From the NCBI RefSeq assembly GCF_001949145.1, contig NW_019091450.1, positions 1,893,016 through 1,957,015 on the forward strand: 64,000 bases of DNA, in the 5' to 3' direction. Source of the DNA: Acanthaster planci. Its lineage: Eukaryota; Echinodermata; Asteroidea; Valvatida; Acanthasteridae. Below the pieces are notes generated by a model. It was not told the origin of the DNA and made no database searches. It saw nothing but the letters and a program-made list of their open reading frames with translations. This document shows positions 48,675-61,700 of the stretch, piece after piece; within the stretch, counting starts at the first letter, position 1, and each line of letters opens with the position of its first letter. Made by a program: the position numbers and the translations under genes.

Positions 48675-51600
48675 CTACAATGAAAACAAAACAAAACAAT
48701 GCATCCCTTCAGCTTTTACTCTTGCGACAGCAACATCCTTCATTTATTGTTGAAGCCCCTTAACTGTGCCCCTCCTAACTTTGGCGCAGTTTGATTTTTT
48801 GCCTCCAGTGCCTTGCCAGAGCAACATTTTTACCTCAAATTTTTACCTCAAGTAAGTGAAATTTCATCAAATCCCACTAATCTAACTCAAAACTCCTGAT
48901 TTGACTCACCTACTAAAACTTTTCAGTGAATTTTTTATGTTGGCTCATTTTCTTTTTGTTTCACCATCAGTGCAAAATGGCCACTCCTAAACCTACCCCA
49001 ATCTGGCAATCAATTTTCTAACAAACGTTTGTTTAAATGTATGCAAATTGAGGTAATAATACAAATTATCAAGTTTACAGAACTTCTCAAATGTTTATGA
49101 AGTGGTTTTGGCAATTTTTTTCAAGTGTGCCACGTGAGGGAACACTAACAGTCAAGATGCAATGGCACAATTACTTGATATCCTCGATGTTAGTGAAGAT
49201 GTACCTGGTAGGCCTACATGTACGGAAAGAAATCCATTACTGATGCCACTAATATTCCCCTACAGTGACCTAACATTATTAGTATAAGTACTACCAGCCA
49301 TCTCAAAGCAAAAAAAGGTGTTCTAAACATGCTAAAAGGTCAAATTTTAGCAGTGAAAATGTTGCTGGTAATAGAAAACACTTAAATATTTCAGACCAGT
49401 GTCATAAGGTTTTTCCTCCATAGTCCATTTGTGCAAAGTGTGTAAATCTGCATCAATCTTACATCTACATTGTACATGTATATTTATAAATTTTATTTAT
49501 TTATCTGATCACCCAACAGCGCATTTAGCACCAATTACAGGATGATAATGAGTGAAGAAGGCAATGAAGAGATGTTCAATTTTAGAAGCGGGAAGAAAAG
49601 CCTGGATAAGTTTACATCATCATACATTAAGGAAGTCTTTCTGAAATGTACATGTACATGTGGGTCTATCCGCCTTGAGCAGAAGCACCCCCTCATTGGT
49701 CAAAAAGAGCCATGTTATGCATGTTGGTGGGGAGACTTCATTTACTGGTAGCAACGCAACCGTGATGCATGTTCTTCATCAGTGTCTCCTGTGGTGCAGT
49801 TCCCACCAAATGAGCCTCCGTTGCTAGGAAAATTGTGCCCTCTCATGGTCCCACCCAGGTCTCATACAGGTACATAAACCTAACTGAAGAGACTGAAAGT
49901 GCTGTCCAATCTGGGCTAGGTGACAGGCCCAGGCTGAGCATAAGAACATGATTGATGGAGAAAAGATATTCGCCATGTTTAGGAGGTTTACCCCAAGAAC
50001 TGTGGGGTATGCTACAGGATGTTCTAAAGTCACAAATCTCTGTGACTTGTGGCCATGTTTGTTTATACAGGTTGCAGACACTATCATGCCCTGTTTTCCC
50101 ACTTTGCGGATGCCACGGCACCACAGACATATAAACGCACAGACCACTAGCCTTGCACGGTAAAGTCCAGTTAAAAATCAGGGAGGGGGGGCTTAGGCCA
50201 AGTCCTGGTAGCCAAGCTGTCATTGTTTATAAAGTCCGAATCCTGAAGTTCTAAGTCTAAGTTCAAGTCTTGAGTCTTTGAAAATCCACTGATCTCCATG
50301 GCAACTGACAACAACTTACCACCGAAGTTACTGGTATATATGGAACCAAGTTTTTCATTGACTTTTGTGTCAGGCTTAATAGGCTAACATACAGTTTGGT
50401 TGCATGTTTGTAAATAAAGTGTTCATGCAATGTTAGATTTCTGAAAATGCTTATATGCCACAGTTTGTCAAGCTAACAAGAAAGTCTGGGATTTTGCCTT
50501 CTTATCTATGGTAACTAATGATGCATCCAAGTGCCTGGCCTTCCCAAATTACAAGGCCAGGCATCTCGTGCACTTGTCAGTTGGCCTACATGTGTAAATA
50601 AAGTGTACATATGCAATGTTAGAATTCTGGAAATACATGTACTTTAATACAGGTATGCTTGGGAGATTTTGTATTGATGCTGCAGCCATGAGCCTGCCTT
50701 CCTGAGTTGACAAGACCGAGTTGACTTGGGACCAAGGTGACTTGAGACGGAGTTTACTCAGAGCGAGTTGATTCCAGACCAAGTTGGCGACTTCACACTG
50801 ATGCGCTATACACGTACCTAGTGTAGACTTGCGAACAAAAGATGTCCACACGACGCAAGAAAGGGAGACGTTCTGTGGACTTACACATGTCCACAGAACA
50901 TTTCCCCTTCTCTGAAAAAGTTTAGACTTATAGTTTAGAGTTATAGTTTAGACTTATAGGGGCATTTTGGGGGTGTAAAAGAAAGAGGAACAGTCAAGGA
51001 AACCTTGGAGTACAAAGAGCCAGCTGAAAATTGTGTTCCCAGTTCAAGAAAAAAAATATTTTCACAAAGTTTTCTTAACTGCATGAAAAGAAAGGAATGT
51101 CCAGACTAGGTATGTAAGGTAAGTGGTGGTGAGTATATAGGGTGTTTACCTTGCCATGATTTGCCTGACCATATCCGAATCTTTGGAAAGGTGATTTGTA
51201 ATGCTACTCAGAGTATTATTTCAACCGATCTCCATCATCCTGATGCAGTGGTGTCAAATACACGCACAACAAGCCAAAGTGAAGTTGCACTTGTTGCAAT
51301 CAAGGGATGGCCTAGTATTACAGGTGCACATGAGCGCATCATCACACCCAACGACTTACAAGTTACAGACTTAGGCCTACCCCCAGAACTCTGGGGTCCG
51401 ACGTCCAATTTGCTCATTTTACGTGATGTGTACAAACTCTAAGTGGGCATAGGCCTACTGAAGTATTAAAGTAGGCATGCCTAATGTTAATCCGAGTCCT
51501 ACTCCTACATGTAGTCTCAACATCGTCTTTCCTTTCTCCATGATGGTCTCAAGGTCACGGACAAGGCCTATGAATTTTATTCCTGTGAAGTATTACTGTG

Positions 51601-52440
51601 TGGAATAATAAAAGCAAAATACATTGTACTTACTCCATATCACGTAGGCAGGTAGGTGTGCCAGCGATTCCCCAGAGAGTAATTTCTTACGTGTTGTCTT
51701 GATGATGTACACAAAGTCACGAAAATAAAGGAATTAAAGCAACCACCCCAGTATACAGAATACACATGCGCAAGTGTGCTAACCGCACCCACGTGTTTGC
51801 AGTGTGTCTGTCCGCCGGCTGATTTAAACACATGGACCGTGCTCAGGTACGTACAGGAGTTTTTCGTGATCTGCGCGGCGCCCGACTAAAATCACAACTT
51901 TGAGCAAATTTACCCCTCGATATAGAGGGAATTTAAGAATAGTTGAAGAATTTCAGTCATAAAATTCTATGAAGCCATTTCGATTGTAAAAAAGCCTCTG
52001 TTTAATCTGGTCCCAAGGGATTCAAAACAATGCTGTTGCAACATCTGAAAAAAAGAGTTAGTTGAAACTTTCAAACATCCAAGATGGAAGAAAGAATATG
52101 AATACAGGCTTGATAAGTGGTTTTCAATGTAACACGTTCCACCATAGTAACATGGGGTTGCATGTTTGAAAAGAGTTCGTAAGTATTTGGCTCGCGGAAC
52201 AACGGGGTCAACTCTAATATATGTTTTCCACTAACCCCTTTTAATTTGCAGTTACTTATGCTGGATTAAAAGGGCTCTACTTGTCCGTATCATATTTGTG
52301 CCTCAGCAATGAAGGTTGTCCGAGGCTATAGATTTATTGGTAGATGGCCAGATACGAAGCTGGCTTGTTATCTTCCTCTTACTGAATGGTTGGAGTTATG
52401 TAGTTTGCCCTTTCAGGCATGTCACACTAGCTAAAATTGC
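48675..52440. other. non-coding stretch with dispersed repeats
   Basis: Contains the repeat at 49675-49855 and repetitive AGTTGACTTGGGACCAAG-like text near 50710-50780. Open frames at 49843-50223 (-) and 51161-51442 (+) have no recognisable domains. Confidence 0.45.
49675..49855 (+). repeat. interspersed repeat shared with 9948-10130
   Basis: Begins CTTGAGCAGAAGCACCCCCT and ends TGCCCTCTCATGGTC, matching the copy in the thrombospondin intron. Confidence 0.5.
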
Positions 52441-52760
52441 GATGGTTTCAATATAGACTTAAAGAATCTAGGCCGTTAACTCTTATTTATTTAAGGAAAA
52501 AGAGATAATGACATTTTTTTTTGTCAAGCTGAGAGTGAAACTTTGATGCATCTCTTTTGTACTTGTGAGTTTTCCACCTCTTTTAGGAATCAGATCGGCG
52601 ATTGGCTTAAAAATACCTTGAACGTTAATTTTGTATATCTTTTTCGCATTTCAAATAACTCCAGGAATGTACTCATCTTAATTCTTTTGCTTCGCCGCTC
52701 CCATATTTATAAAATGAAAACGAACGGGGGGTAAACCATCATCTGTATTGTTTAAATACG
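52440..52760 (+). pseudogene. LINE (non-LTR retrotransposon) ORF2 C-terminal fragment, broken
   Basis: From 52504 the frame reads DNDIFFCQAESETLMHLFCT, then CEFSTSFRNQIGDWL. This is the Cys/His-rich tail typical of L1/Tx1-type ORF2 proteins (C..E.ET..HLF..C......W). Upstream text RLKESRPLTLIYLRKK is in a different frame and TAA interrupts the coding frame at 52492-52494, so it is a dead 5'-truncated copy. Confidence 0.6.
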
Positions 52761-55430
52761 ATTGAAAAAGATATTATGCCTTAGAAAGATTCATGTTTAC
52801 CTCTAACAGAAATTCGGCTAAATTCAGCACTGAATGTGGTCTTTTTTCTTTGCTGTGTAATTGATTACTGTTTAATGTGAATTGGCTGTGTTTTGGTTTT
52901 TCTTCTTTGTTAAATCTAATGAAATACACAAGAGAAACTTGAATAAAAGGCCATGAGTTGGGGCGAAAATTATAATTCGACCTCTGAGAGAATGAATATA
53001 GTAAGTAGGATCGGATGGAACCTTCAAGTTTTCAAAGAAGTGGGTGTCTCAAACTAAATAATATATTCAGCAACATGTACCGGGAGATAAGACTTGCGTC
53101 ATGCATACTGGTCAGTGTTGTCAAGGTCAAACGGATTTTACATTTGTTGGAGGCAGAAATGAGGCCAGATCAAACCTTTACACGCGCTGCGAATTCGCAA
53201 AAGTGTAACACATTTCAACTCGAGCGAAGTTTTGGGGCAAATCTTTCGTGGTGTCCATTTTGCTTCGCTTGCACATTTTCCTGTAGTATGAACCGGTCTT
53301 TACTCAGAAAAAAAGACCGTCAAAATCTGACGTTGTTAGCTTACGGTTCTGAAACTATTACTGTCGTCAGCAAAGTGGAGAAACATATATATTACCTTGT
53401 GCAAAAACTTGAGAGTCGAACACCATCACAAGTGACTGTAGAATAGGAAGTAAGACAAGCCAACTTCGATGCGAATTTGCACACCCACCCATCATGAAAA
53501 TGACAAGTTGGGTTTCTCTCAGGCATGTAGGCCTATATAAAAATGCGCTTTCACTTTTTAAGTCCACTTTCCACTTGCTGTCGTTATGAGGAAATAACTT
53601 ATCTATGACAGTGTTTTCTCATGTGTGATGAATTTCCAACAAAAATATCAGTTCACTAGTTTTGCCTGAGAAAGCCTAAAGGCTCGCTGAAGATTTTTTC
53701 TTTGTAAATGGTATTGAGAAACACTCGACTACAGTTGACGGCATCATTCTGAATGTCAAATGTCAACCTTTATTTTCAAGGTTTTTTCCTGGTTCTTTTT
53801 TAACGTCATTTTACACGGGGAGGGCTACTAGTACCTGATGGATCGAATTCCAAGCCCCCCCCCGTAACGGTTGAGTGAACGTCCGCCATGTGTGTGTCAA
53901 GCCTACGTCAGTATGTCTTTGATGTACATGTACATGTAGATTACCCAAAAAGGACTGGTAGCAGATTCCCATGCAGTTCTATTTGACTAGTTATGACATT
54001 ACGCTTCACATCATTTTTGGAACTTTGAAAGCACCTTATTTAGCAAGATCCATTGTATCCATGTGTGTGAAAAGTCTCGTTCATTTGTAATTCACAACCA
54101 GAATGAAGTTTTATGATTTATTATAAAGATTCAATTGAACTTAAATTGGTCCAGTTTTCATAGCGCTGGGGTAATCCAAAACAGGATAAATACATGCATT
54201 TGCATGTAGAATATATGAAATAAATAAAGATAACTCAAATTGGGACAAATTGCACAAATTTCTGAGGAGGAAATCGCTCCTCAAATCAACTAGTACAACT
54301 TACAATAACAAGTCGAAATACTGACTTGTAGATAGGCAAGTAGACCATAACTTTTGTCCCGTCACGGAGACATTTTCCCTCGAGTTCCGGGATAGGCCTA
54401 CAATGCTCTTTACTTTTCCTGGTTCACCGAAAAAGTGGAACAGGTGCAATAAGCGATGCCTGTTAGGGAACTGTTCGATTGCTGCGATTAACTAAAAGAA
54501 GGAATGCATTCTTGGAAAACAACTTGGTACATTATAAAAGTATCGCTAGAATTTAAGATTCAGTTATTTTGTATAAAGCAAGACAGAAGGGGTTGTAGAT
54601 CGACAACGGGCGCATCTCATATGTCACTCTTGATCAGGGCAATTTATTGTCATTGGCAGATTGGATTTTTTCTTCATTCAAGACCACAATGCTGCATGTT
54701 GATAGTTTCTCGCGTCATGTACGAGCCAATGCTGAAGCCAGATATTTTGATGAGAATATGTATACGTGCATTTTATACATAAGCAGCGGACATTTCTCGC
54801 TGTGCTTTCGAAAAAGGAAGCCCACGATGTTTCTCCTAACTTAATGTCTGAGCTACTGCACTATTTGTTCAACACACCAACGTTCTCATCTGTAGCAACT
54901 TCTGTTGCTTGTGGTTTTTATCTTTCAAGTTTATGCCTGAAGCAACGTATTCATCAGTAATCGTTTTTAATATAAGGGTTCACAATTCATACGCGTAAAC
55001 AGCTTCAACTAGTTTAATTAAGCAACAATCTGTACCGACTTGAAGTACCCCCTCACCGGCAAAGAAGAGACAGGCGGGTGGAAAGTAAATTTGTACACCA
55101 CATTCTGCAGATGATGAGTGGTAGTGTAGGACTTTATTTTGAATAATTTTATGAATCTTCTGAAACTGGGATCAGTCCTCAATGTTAACATTGTTTTATT
55201 TATCTCACAACGTTTCCTCGACTGTTAATAGTGTGGAGGGGTATTGGGGACATGTTTAATATCTTTGATTTGAATGGATTTTTCCCAGCGGTTTGGCTCC
55301 CGATTGGAGGAGAAATGAGTTTACTCTTTTAGAATTACACACTGCAATGTATATCAGCCCGAAAAGGGGTGAGAAAAGAACCAAAATATATAAATATCAA
55401 TAATGGAGGGACTTGGAACTAGTCTAAGGT
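52761..55430. other. intergenic stretch without supported features
   Basis: The longest open frame here (53015-53446, +) has no domain, signal peptide or convincing splice context. I see nothing I can name. Confidence 0.45.
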
Positions 55431-55439
55431 CCATGTGTG

Positions 55440-55640
55440 CTCTGCAGTCAGGTGCCCTGACGTCATCACCCTACGTCAGGGGACCCGCCCGAACAAAGTA
55501 ATTTGCATATCTCCCCGCGTCGCTATCGATCATGGTACCCTGCCCACCACAACTAACAAGGCAACACAAAATCCACGGCAAAGAACCGTCGGGTACCATT
55601 ACGAATATGCAAATGAGTTTCGATAGTGCGCGGGACGATG
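55440..55640. promoter_or_regulatory. candidate promoter/enhancer with paired octamers and a CRE
   Basis: Contains a perfect CRE (TGACGTCA, 55458-55465), an octamer-type ATTTGCATAT at 55501-55510 and its inverse ATATGCAAAT at 55605-55614, paired ATGGTACC/GGTACCAT at 55532-55539 and 55592-55599, and CTATCGA motifs on both arms. The region is unusually CG-rich for this window. It lies about 1.1 kb upstream of the zinc-finger ATG. Promoter activity is inference. Confidence 0.4.
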
Positions 55641-56662
55641 ATCGGGAGCCGTTACGTTTGTACAAAAGACGATTGCAGCGGTGGTTTTATCTAGGCCTAT
55701 AGCGCCAGAAACTGTGTTTACATCCTCAATTTTCACGTGAATTTCGATAATTCACACGACCACAGGTATTTTTTAGTGTTACATCATTACATTTTGAGCA
55801 TCTTTGAAAAGTATTTTGATTTGTTGTGTTCACAAAATGAGTGCTTTGAAAGGGGGTATGTGTTTGCCAATCATGCCGATTTTTGTTGGCCCAATTTGAA
55901 TTTTTATATCACAACATTTCGAAATCATGTTTCACTTTCCTTACGCCATGTAAACTTTAATCGGTGAGAGTTACCATGCACGGGCATCTCTTATTTTCCC
56001 TTACAATGGTTTATTAGACATCAGAAACTCGAGAAAGTTATAACATGTCCTATAAAGCCAAATATTTCAGGGAAAATATCGAAGCATTCTTCACAATTGC
56101 CAGTGAAAACATGCCCGGACGCTCGGCCATGCACAGGATGCATGCCATGACGGCTGCGCTACAAATTACAATTTACCCGTATTAACCTTGGCTAGTCTGC
56201 AGTCAGTCAGTAGTTAACACAGACTACACAGTGACTGTGATTTTTGTTCAGATTTTAAAACGTGACAAGGGGACAAGCCGACTCATTACCAAGTTGAGGC
56301 ATAGGCCTATCACCAATCACTGGCTGGAAAGAGGCAACACGGCAATCATTTCACTGACAAAAAACACTTGTCGGGGTTTAGGCATGGAGAAATGTGTTTT
56401 ATTCCTCCATGGATTAGGTTTGCCAATTTTCTGAACTTAAACGTCGTAGGCCTAAGGCCTATTCGCTATTTCCACTTGTTTGTTACTATGTTTGGCAGTG
56501 TGATAGCAATCACATTCATTCATGACTTAAGTACATGTATATTGTAGATTGATCTGACCTGATTTCAAACACAGTATTGCATTGAGTTGCAGGTTTTTGA
56601 ACTGTAGCCTAGGTTCGTTTGTATTTCCCTCTGATTTCATTTCTCTTCGATTTTTTCTTAGC

Positions 56663-58765
56663 ATGGATAACATGGAATGCTCAATTGCTGGTGATGAATC
56701 TTCACCAGCAAGAACGATTCTCACCGTCAAGAACACAGAAGAGTTGTTAGAAGCCATCGAGAGTCTGTCCTCTGAGAATGTTGCCATGAGTGTTGAGGTC
56801 CAACATGAAACTCTGGAATCTGAGGACAACCAGGCAACCGGTTCCCAGCAGTATCAATTTACCACAACAGACTACCAGCAAGGCCAGATCCAGCCTACTG
56901 ATGCACAACAAATTGAGTACGTCACCGAGCAGGTTGAGACTTCTCAAGTACCTGTCGGTGACATGGGAGAGGAGCAGTTGATTACTACCACGCCTCAAGT
57001 GGTCTTTCCAGGTGGTAACCAGGAAGGAGATGTGGACAAAACGATCCAGATTGTCACTGAAGCTGCTCAAAACCAACAGGTATCTGCAGATGGTCAACCT
57101 GAATACCATTATATCTTACCTGATGCCCTGGTCTGTGCTGAGCAGGTACAAACTGAAACTGTCCAGTCCAGTTCAGATGTGGCAGTTACAGGCCAAAACG
57201 AGATAGCTTCCAGTCTTCACTCAGGTGAACTACCACCCACGGTGTACCGTCAGGGCCAGGATATTCATAGCTCTTTGGAAATTGCATCAGCTGTTGAAAT
57301 TCTGACGGGACTAGCTTCAACCATCACTACTCAGCTTGGGTACCAGGAGGCCAAACAAGTTGTTGACAAGTCTGTCAAACACAAGGAGAAGAAGCACAAG
57401 AAGAAATCCAAGAAGGATAAATCTGACCACTCAAAGCGGAAGAAATCTAAAAAACATAAGAAGGACAAGCAACCGAGTGAGCCAGAACCTAAGCCCAGAA
57501 AGACCGATGGAGGATATCACGAGTGTCCAACGTGTCAGAAGACATTTGGTACAGCAGCTAATCTTAAGAGCCACTTGGTGTCCCACACTACTGAGCGACC
57601 GTTTGCTTGCGAGACCTGTGGAGCCACTTTCAAGCGACGACGATATCTACAGCTTCATAAGAATATCCACACACAGGCTAAGATCTTCGAGTGCACCTAC
57701 TGTGACAAGACCTTCTTGATGAAGAGCTGGCTGCATAGTCATGAGAGATATCACACTAAGCCATTCTCCTGCGATCTCTGTGGTCGGGCATTTGGTGACA
57801 AGAAGATTCGAGATGTCCATCGGAGGTCCCACACTAATGAGAAACCATTTGTGTGTGCAGAATGTGGCCAAGCTTTCCGATCCAAAGCGGTAGCCATCAA
57901 ACATGGTCGTAGGCACTCTGGTTTAAAACCCTATGTCTGTAAAATTTGTAACAAGGCATACACTCAAATCCACAATCTCACAGATCATGAGAAAACCCAT
58001 GTTGATGATCAGACATTTGCTTGTAAGACCTGCGGCAAAGTGTTCTATGCTCGTAGCAGTCTTAGACGTCATCGCATAAAAGAACACCCGGATGAGAAAA
58101 CAGGTGTCCAGAAAATCCCCTTGTCACGCAATCAAGTCATAACAAAAGAACCTGGTGTGTTTGAAATCATAAGAAAACCATATGTGTGTAAAGTTTGCAC
58201 CGAAGGCTATAAAACCAAAAAGTCTTTGAAAATGCATGAAAAAATTCACGAAGCAAGCCGTGTCTGTCAGTACTGTAATGCTGTGTTTGTCTCTCGATCA
58301 GATTTAGTTATTCACATCAGGTCCCATACCGGTGAGCGTCCTTTTGCTTGCAGTATCTGCGGGAAAACGTTCACCTCCAAAAAAGCAACCAACAGGCATG
58401 AAAAATCCCACAGTGGGGTGAAGCCATTTGAATGCAAAACCTGTAATAAGAGATTCACCCGCTCCTCCAATCTCAAAGATCATGAGCTTATACATGCAGG
58501 AAAGAGCAAACGTTTTGCTTGCAGCGGTTGTGAGAAGATCTTTGCATCGCGCAGCGCTATGAAGAGTCACGAGAGGCTCAAGCACGGTCCTGGTGCCACA
58601 GTCACCACAGTGACCACGGTTGACCAGTCAGCACCTCAGCCAATTACACAAGATGAAACGGCTGAACAAGTCGAGCTGTTTGAGATTATTATAGCTGCTT
58701 CGGGGCAAGCAGAGGAACAGGTGGCAGAGGTAACAGAGATTGGAAGTGTGGTTGCAGTCTCTTGA
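56663..58765 (+). CDS. C2H2 zinc-finger protein, 12 fingers, intronless coding exon
   Basis: A 700-residue nuclear DNA-binding protein, probably a transcription factor. I take the ATG at 56663 (MDNMECSIAGDESSP): it follows a strong acceptor-like TTTTTTCTTAG, so the 5' UTR is probably spliced and the frame upstream is not coding. Residues 1-230 are acidic and Gln/Thr-rich, activation-domain-like. At about 235-285 lies a Lys-rich stretch (HKEKKHKKKSKKDK, KRKKSKKHKKDK), a likely nuclear localisation signal. Then twelve C2H2 fingers run to about residue 660, for example YHECPTCQKTF, FACETCGATF and FACSICGKTF, some with TGERPF-like linkers. After finger 7 there is a gap of about 30 residues before fingers 8-12. 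No KRAB, BTB, SCAN or other accessory domain is visible. I cannot assign an orthologue. Confidence 0.9.
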   Translation: MDNMECSIAGDESSPARTILTVKNTEELLEAIESLSSENVAMSVEVQHETLESEDNQATGSQQYQFTTTDYQQGQIQPTDAQQIEYVTEQVETSQVPVGDMGEEQLITTTPQVVFPGGNQEGDVDKTIQIVTEAAQNQQVSADGQPEYHYILPDALVCAEQVQTETVQSSSDVAVTGQNEIASSLHSGELPPTVYRQGQDIHSSLEIASAVEILTGLASTITTQLGYQEAKQVVDKSVKHKEKKHKKKSKKDKSDHSKRKKSKKHKKDKQPSEPEPKPRKTDGGYHECPTCQKTFGTAANLKSHLVSHTTERPFACETCGATFKRRRYLQLHKNIHTQAKIFECTYCDKTFLMKSWLHSHERYHTKPFSCDLCGRAFGDKKIRDVHRRSHTNEKPFVCAECGQAFRSKAVAIKHGRRHSGLKPYVCKICNKAYTQIHNLTDHEKTHVDDQTFACKTCGKVFYARSSLRRHRIKEHPDEKTGVQKIPLSRNQVITKEPGVFEIIRKPYVCKVCTEGYKTKKSLKMHEKIHEASRVCQYCNAVFVSRSDLVIHIRSHTGERPFACSICGKTFTSKKATNRHEKSHSGVKPFECKTCNKRFTRSSNLKDHELIHAGKSKRFACSGCEKIFASRSAMKSHERLKHGPGATVTTVTTVDQSAPQPITQDETAEQVELFEIIIAASGQAEEQVAEVTEIGSVVAVS

Positions 58766-61700
58766 AAATACAACCTCAACTCTGGACAAACTCTCAACCT
58801 CAAATCTAGAAAACCTAGGTTGAGGAACTTTGCATTTCGATTTTTAAATCATTTCTTTGAGATTTTTTTGAATTAAGGTTTGTGTAGAAATATGCTGTAG
58901 GTGTTAAGCCCTAAATATTTCTCTCCCGAGGTTTTTAAAAAATAGTTAGTGAAGTATTTAATTCTTGTTTCTGTAAGAGGAAGAAAAACCTCCAAAAAAT
59001 GGAAAGTAGGTAAAACTTTTCATATTCTCAGACACAACTACAATGCATTTTCACAATTCTTTCGTGGAATTTAGTCAGTGATTTTTGCCTAGATTTTCTT
59101 TTTTTTCTTGAGGGTGGTTTTTAGTCTGTTCTTTTTTGGTTTTGGGGTTATTTATTTTAATCACAGGAGGAAATTCAAATTATGTAAACATTGGCATTTT
59201 AGCTAATTGTACTTGTAAATACAAAGCTCTCAAGGATAAATGTGTAATTTGGATATTTTTCCTCAAACTCTACATTATTGACCATTTTCCAAAAAGTGTC
59301 AAAAACTATTTTCCGTATGAAAATCTTTTTACGTGTAGATTGATTCTAGACACCTTGCAAAATTCAAGATTTCTACGGCAATGTATGATGTTTGTTGGAA
59401 ACATAGCAGCCCCTCATTTTTTGTTTTCTTCAGTGTTGAAATCAGTTTTGCAACAAGATCAAAAATAAAAGTCACTGACCTTAGATATGTTGGGTTTGGA
59501 GCTGAAGACTTTCACAAGATTAATGAAAATTTGTAAACTAACTGACTTAAACTGATCAAACATGTCATGTACCAATGCACACTAAAACAATTAGTTTGTT
59601 TGTAGCATTATATTTTCCATCTACATGTACATCTAAATGTCCAGTTATTTAGGATTTACATTTCAAACATACAAGAACCAAGTTCGGTGTGCACAGTAGA
59701 CAGGAAATCCTGTGCATGGCTTAGAGAAAAATTAAATGATTAAAGACTTGTACATTTTAAATTTACTACAATTTGTTCTTTCCATATGGCGCGAGATGTT
59801 TCTATTTACTGTTCTACCGACAGTTGTACAAAGATAATTTGGGCAGTGTTTATTGTTTATAATTTGTTCCAGTGCTGTGAATTTCTTGTAAATGGAATTA
59901 AAAATGTTTTATTATCGTTAGGCTTAATACTGGTTTGTTTTTCCTTCAAGGTTGGGGTTTTTGGTCAAGATTTATTGTATTAAATTGAAGTTGTTGACCA
60001 TATGACATGATTGATTTTCTGGAAGTTTGTAAATTTACATTGTATTTTATATATATGCCCATTTAAACAGTGTAGATCAGTCTGTCCTGTCAGAGGAATA
60101 GAAAATAGATATCAACCTAACAAGCTCACCTGTAGCTCCATTCATGATGACGTACAATGATCAACTCCCAAGTCTCTTGATTTCTTGGGGTTTTTTTTCA
60201 GTTTATTTGTGGCAAAGTTGTGGTTGTAATAGGAACTTCGCTCATTTCTGGTAACTTTATTTTGAATGAGAATTGATTGTACATGTAATCGTAATGACCA
60301 GTGAGTGACAGTGATAATGGAATTGAAGTTATTTAAATGCACTGTGACTTCTGAACTCATTTTAAAATTTTCTTCCTCGCGTTACAGTTGCTATTCATCC
60401 AAAAAGTGAAATTCCACCTAGATGCTTCTATGTTGGTCACATTTTGTGTCATGGTAAAGGTTGTGTTGTACATATAATTACATATCTCATCAGTTATATT
60501 TGGTGATTGTAATCTTATGTGAAAATTGGGACAATGACAGTGTTGAGAATAAACCAATGAATCCCATAATGCCTCTGGCCATTCTGCTTGTTGCTGTTCA
60601 AAGAATAATAAACATTTGGAATGGGGCAGATGGTGAGGGGTTCTTACAGGCCAACAAACTATGAATGTGAAATACTATATATCTAAAGCTTATAATTGCT
60701 TACTTGGGGAAACGTGTAGCTCCTGTTTACTTAAAACGTTGTTGCTTACACCTAAAATTCAACCTTTTTGTCTGGTGGGAGGGGGTCACTGAGTCATGAA
60801 CATGCAGTTAAAAATGTTATTTGCATTTAAATACGACAGTAGAAATCCACACGAAAGCTGTGTACATCTAAAATTCTTTTATTTTGAACATTCCTGTACA
60901 CATGGGTAAGTTTTAGATCACTGAATGTATACGTGCAATGAACTGAGTGAAGTCAGGAGTGCTAGATTTCAGGTTTGGAAGGCCTTGTCTACATATAGAG
61001 TTTTGTAAAGTTGCCGGTCTTGTGCGGATCACGTTATGCAGGCCACCAAGGTCACAAGCGACATTCAAGTGAACTGTAAGAAAGAGATTCCTGTTACTCT
61101 TCACCCTCCTTTTGTGTCCAGACTTGAAATGGGATTTTGATACACCTGTTCTGGACTCAAATGCAACTTGCTACTTTTAGAATGTACATGTACACTGTAA
61201 CAGACATGTCCAGCTCCGTGGGCAGTGTTGTCAGTACCATTTGACCAGTATAGCGCCAACTACTGGTACAATTTGTAAAACGGTAAAGGTGTCCATACAG
61301 AGTTGGTCAAACTTTATGTACATGTCCTGTACATTGAAAATAAAATCCCATTAAGGATCAGATTGATAAATGCAATGAATGCTTTCGTTGCATTTCTAGA
61401 ATAACTGGGGGATTCATACATAAAGTTCCTGGTTTGTACCTGCCATGAAATGAACATTGTCCACTAATCTTGGCAGTAAACAGCTACTAGTTTCTTTCAC
61501 AATGTGAGACCCAAAATGGGAGGATCAAATGTAGACAATAATCAAGAATTGAAGATTTGTATGAATATGTACATTCTTTAATATCATGATTAAGGCAGCT
61601 AAGCTACGCTGGATTCATCCAAATAAATAACCACATTCAAAACAACTTTTAAGCTGTTTTAAATGAGAAATTTTTCTGTCTCTTCAATGTCATGACTCAT

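Noticed and set aside
49843-50223. 126-residue open frame (-)
   Set aside because: In repeat-rich non-coding DNA with no recognisable motif.
51161-51442. 93-residue open frame (+)
   Set aside because: No recognisable domain; lies in repeat-rich intergenic DNA.
53015-53446. 143-residue open frame (+)
   Set aside because: No domain, no splice context, unremarkable composition; probably chance.
56582-56662. N-terminal extension of the zinc-finger frame
   Set aside because: It would start with TTG, and a strong splice acceptor separates it from the ATG at 56663, so it is more likely intron.
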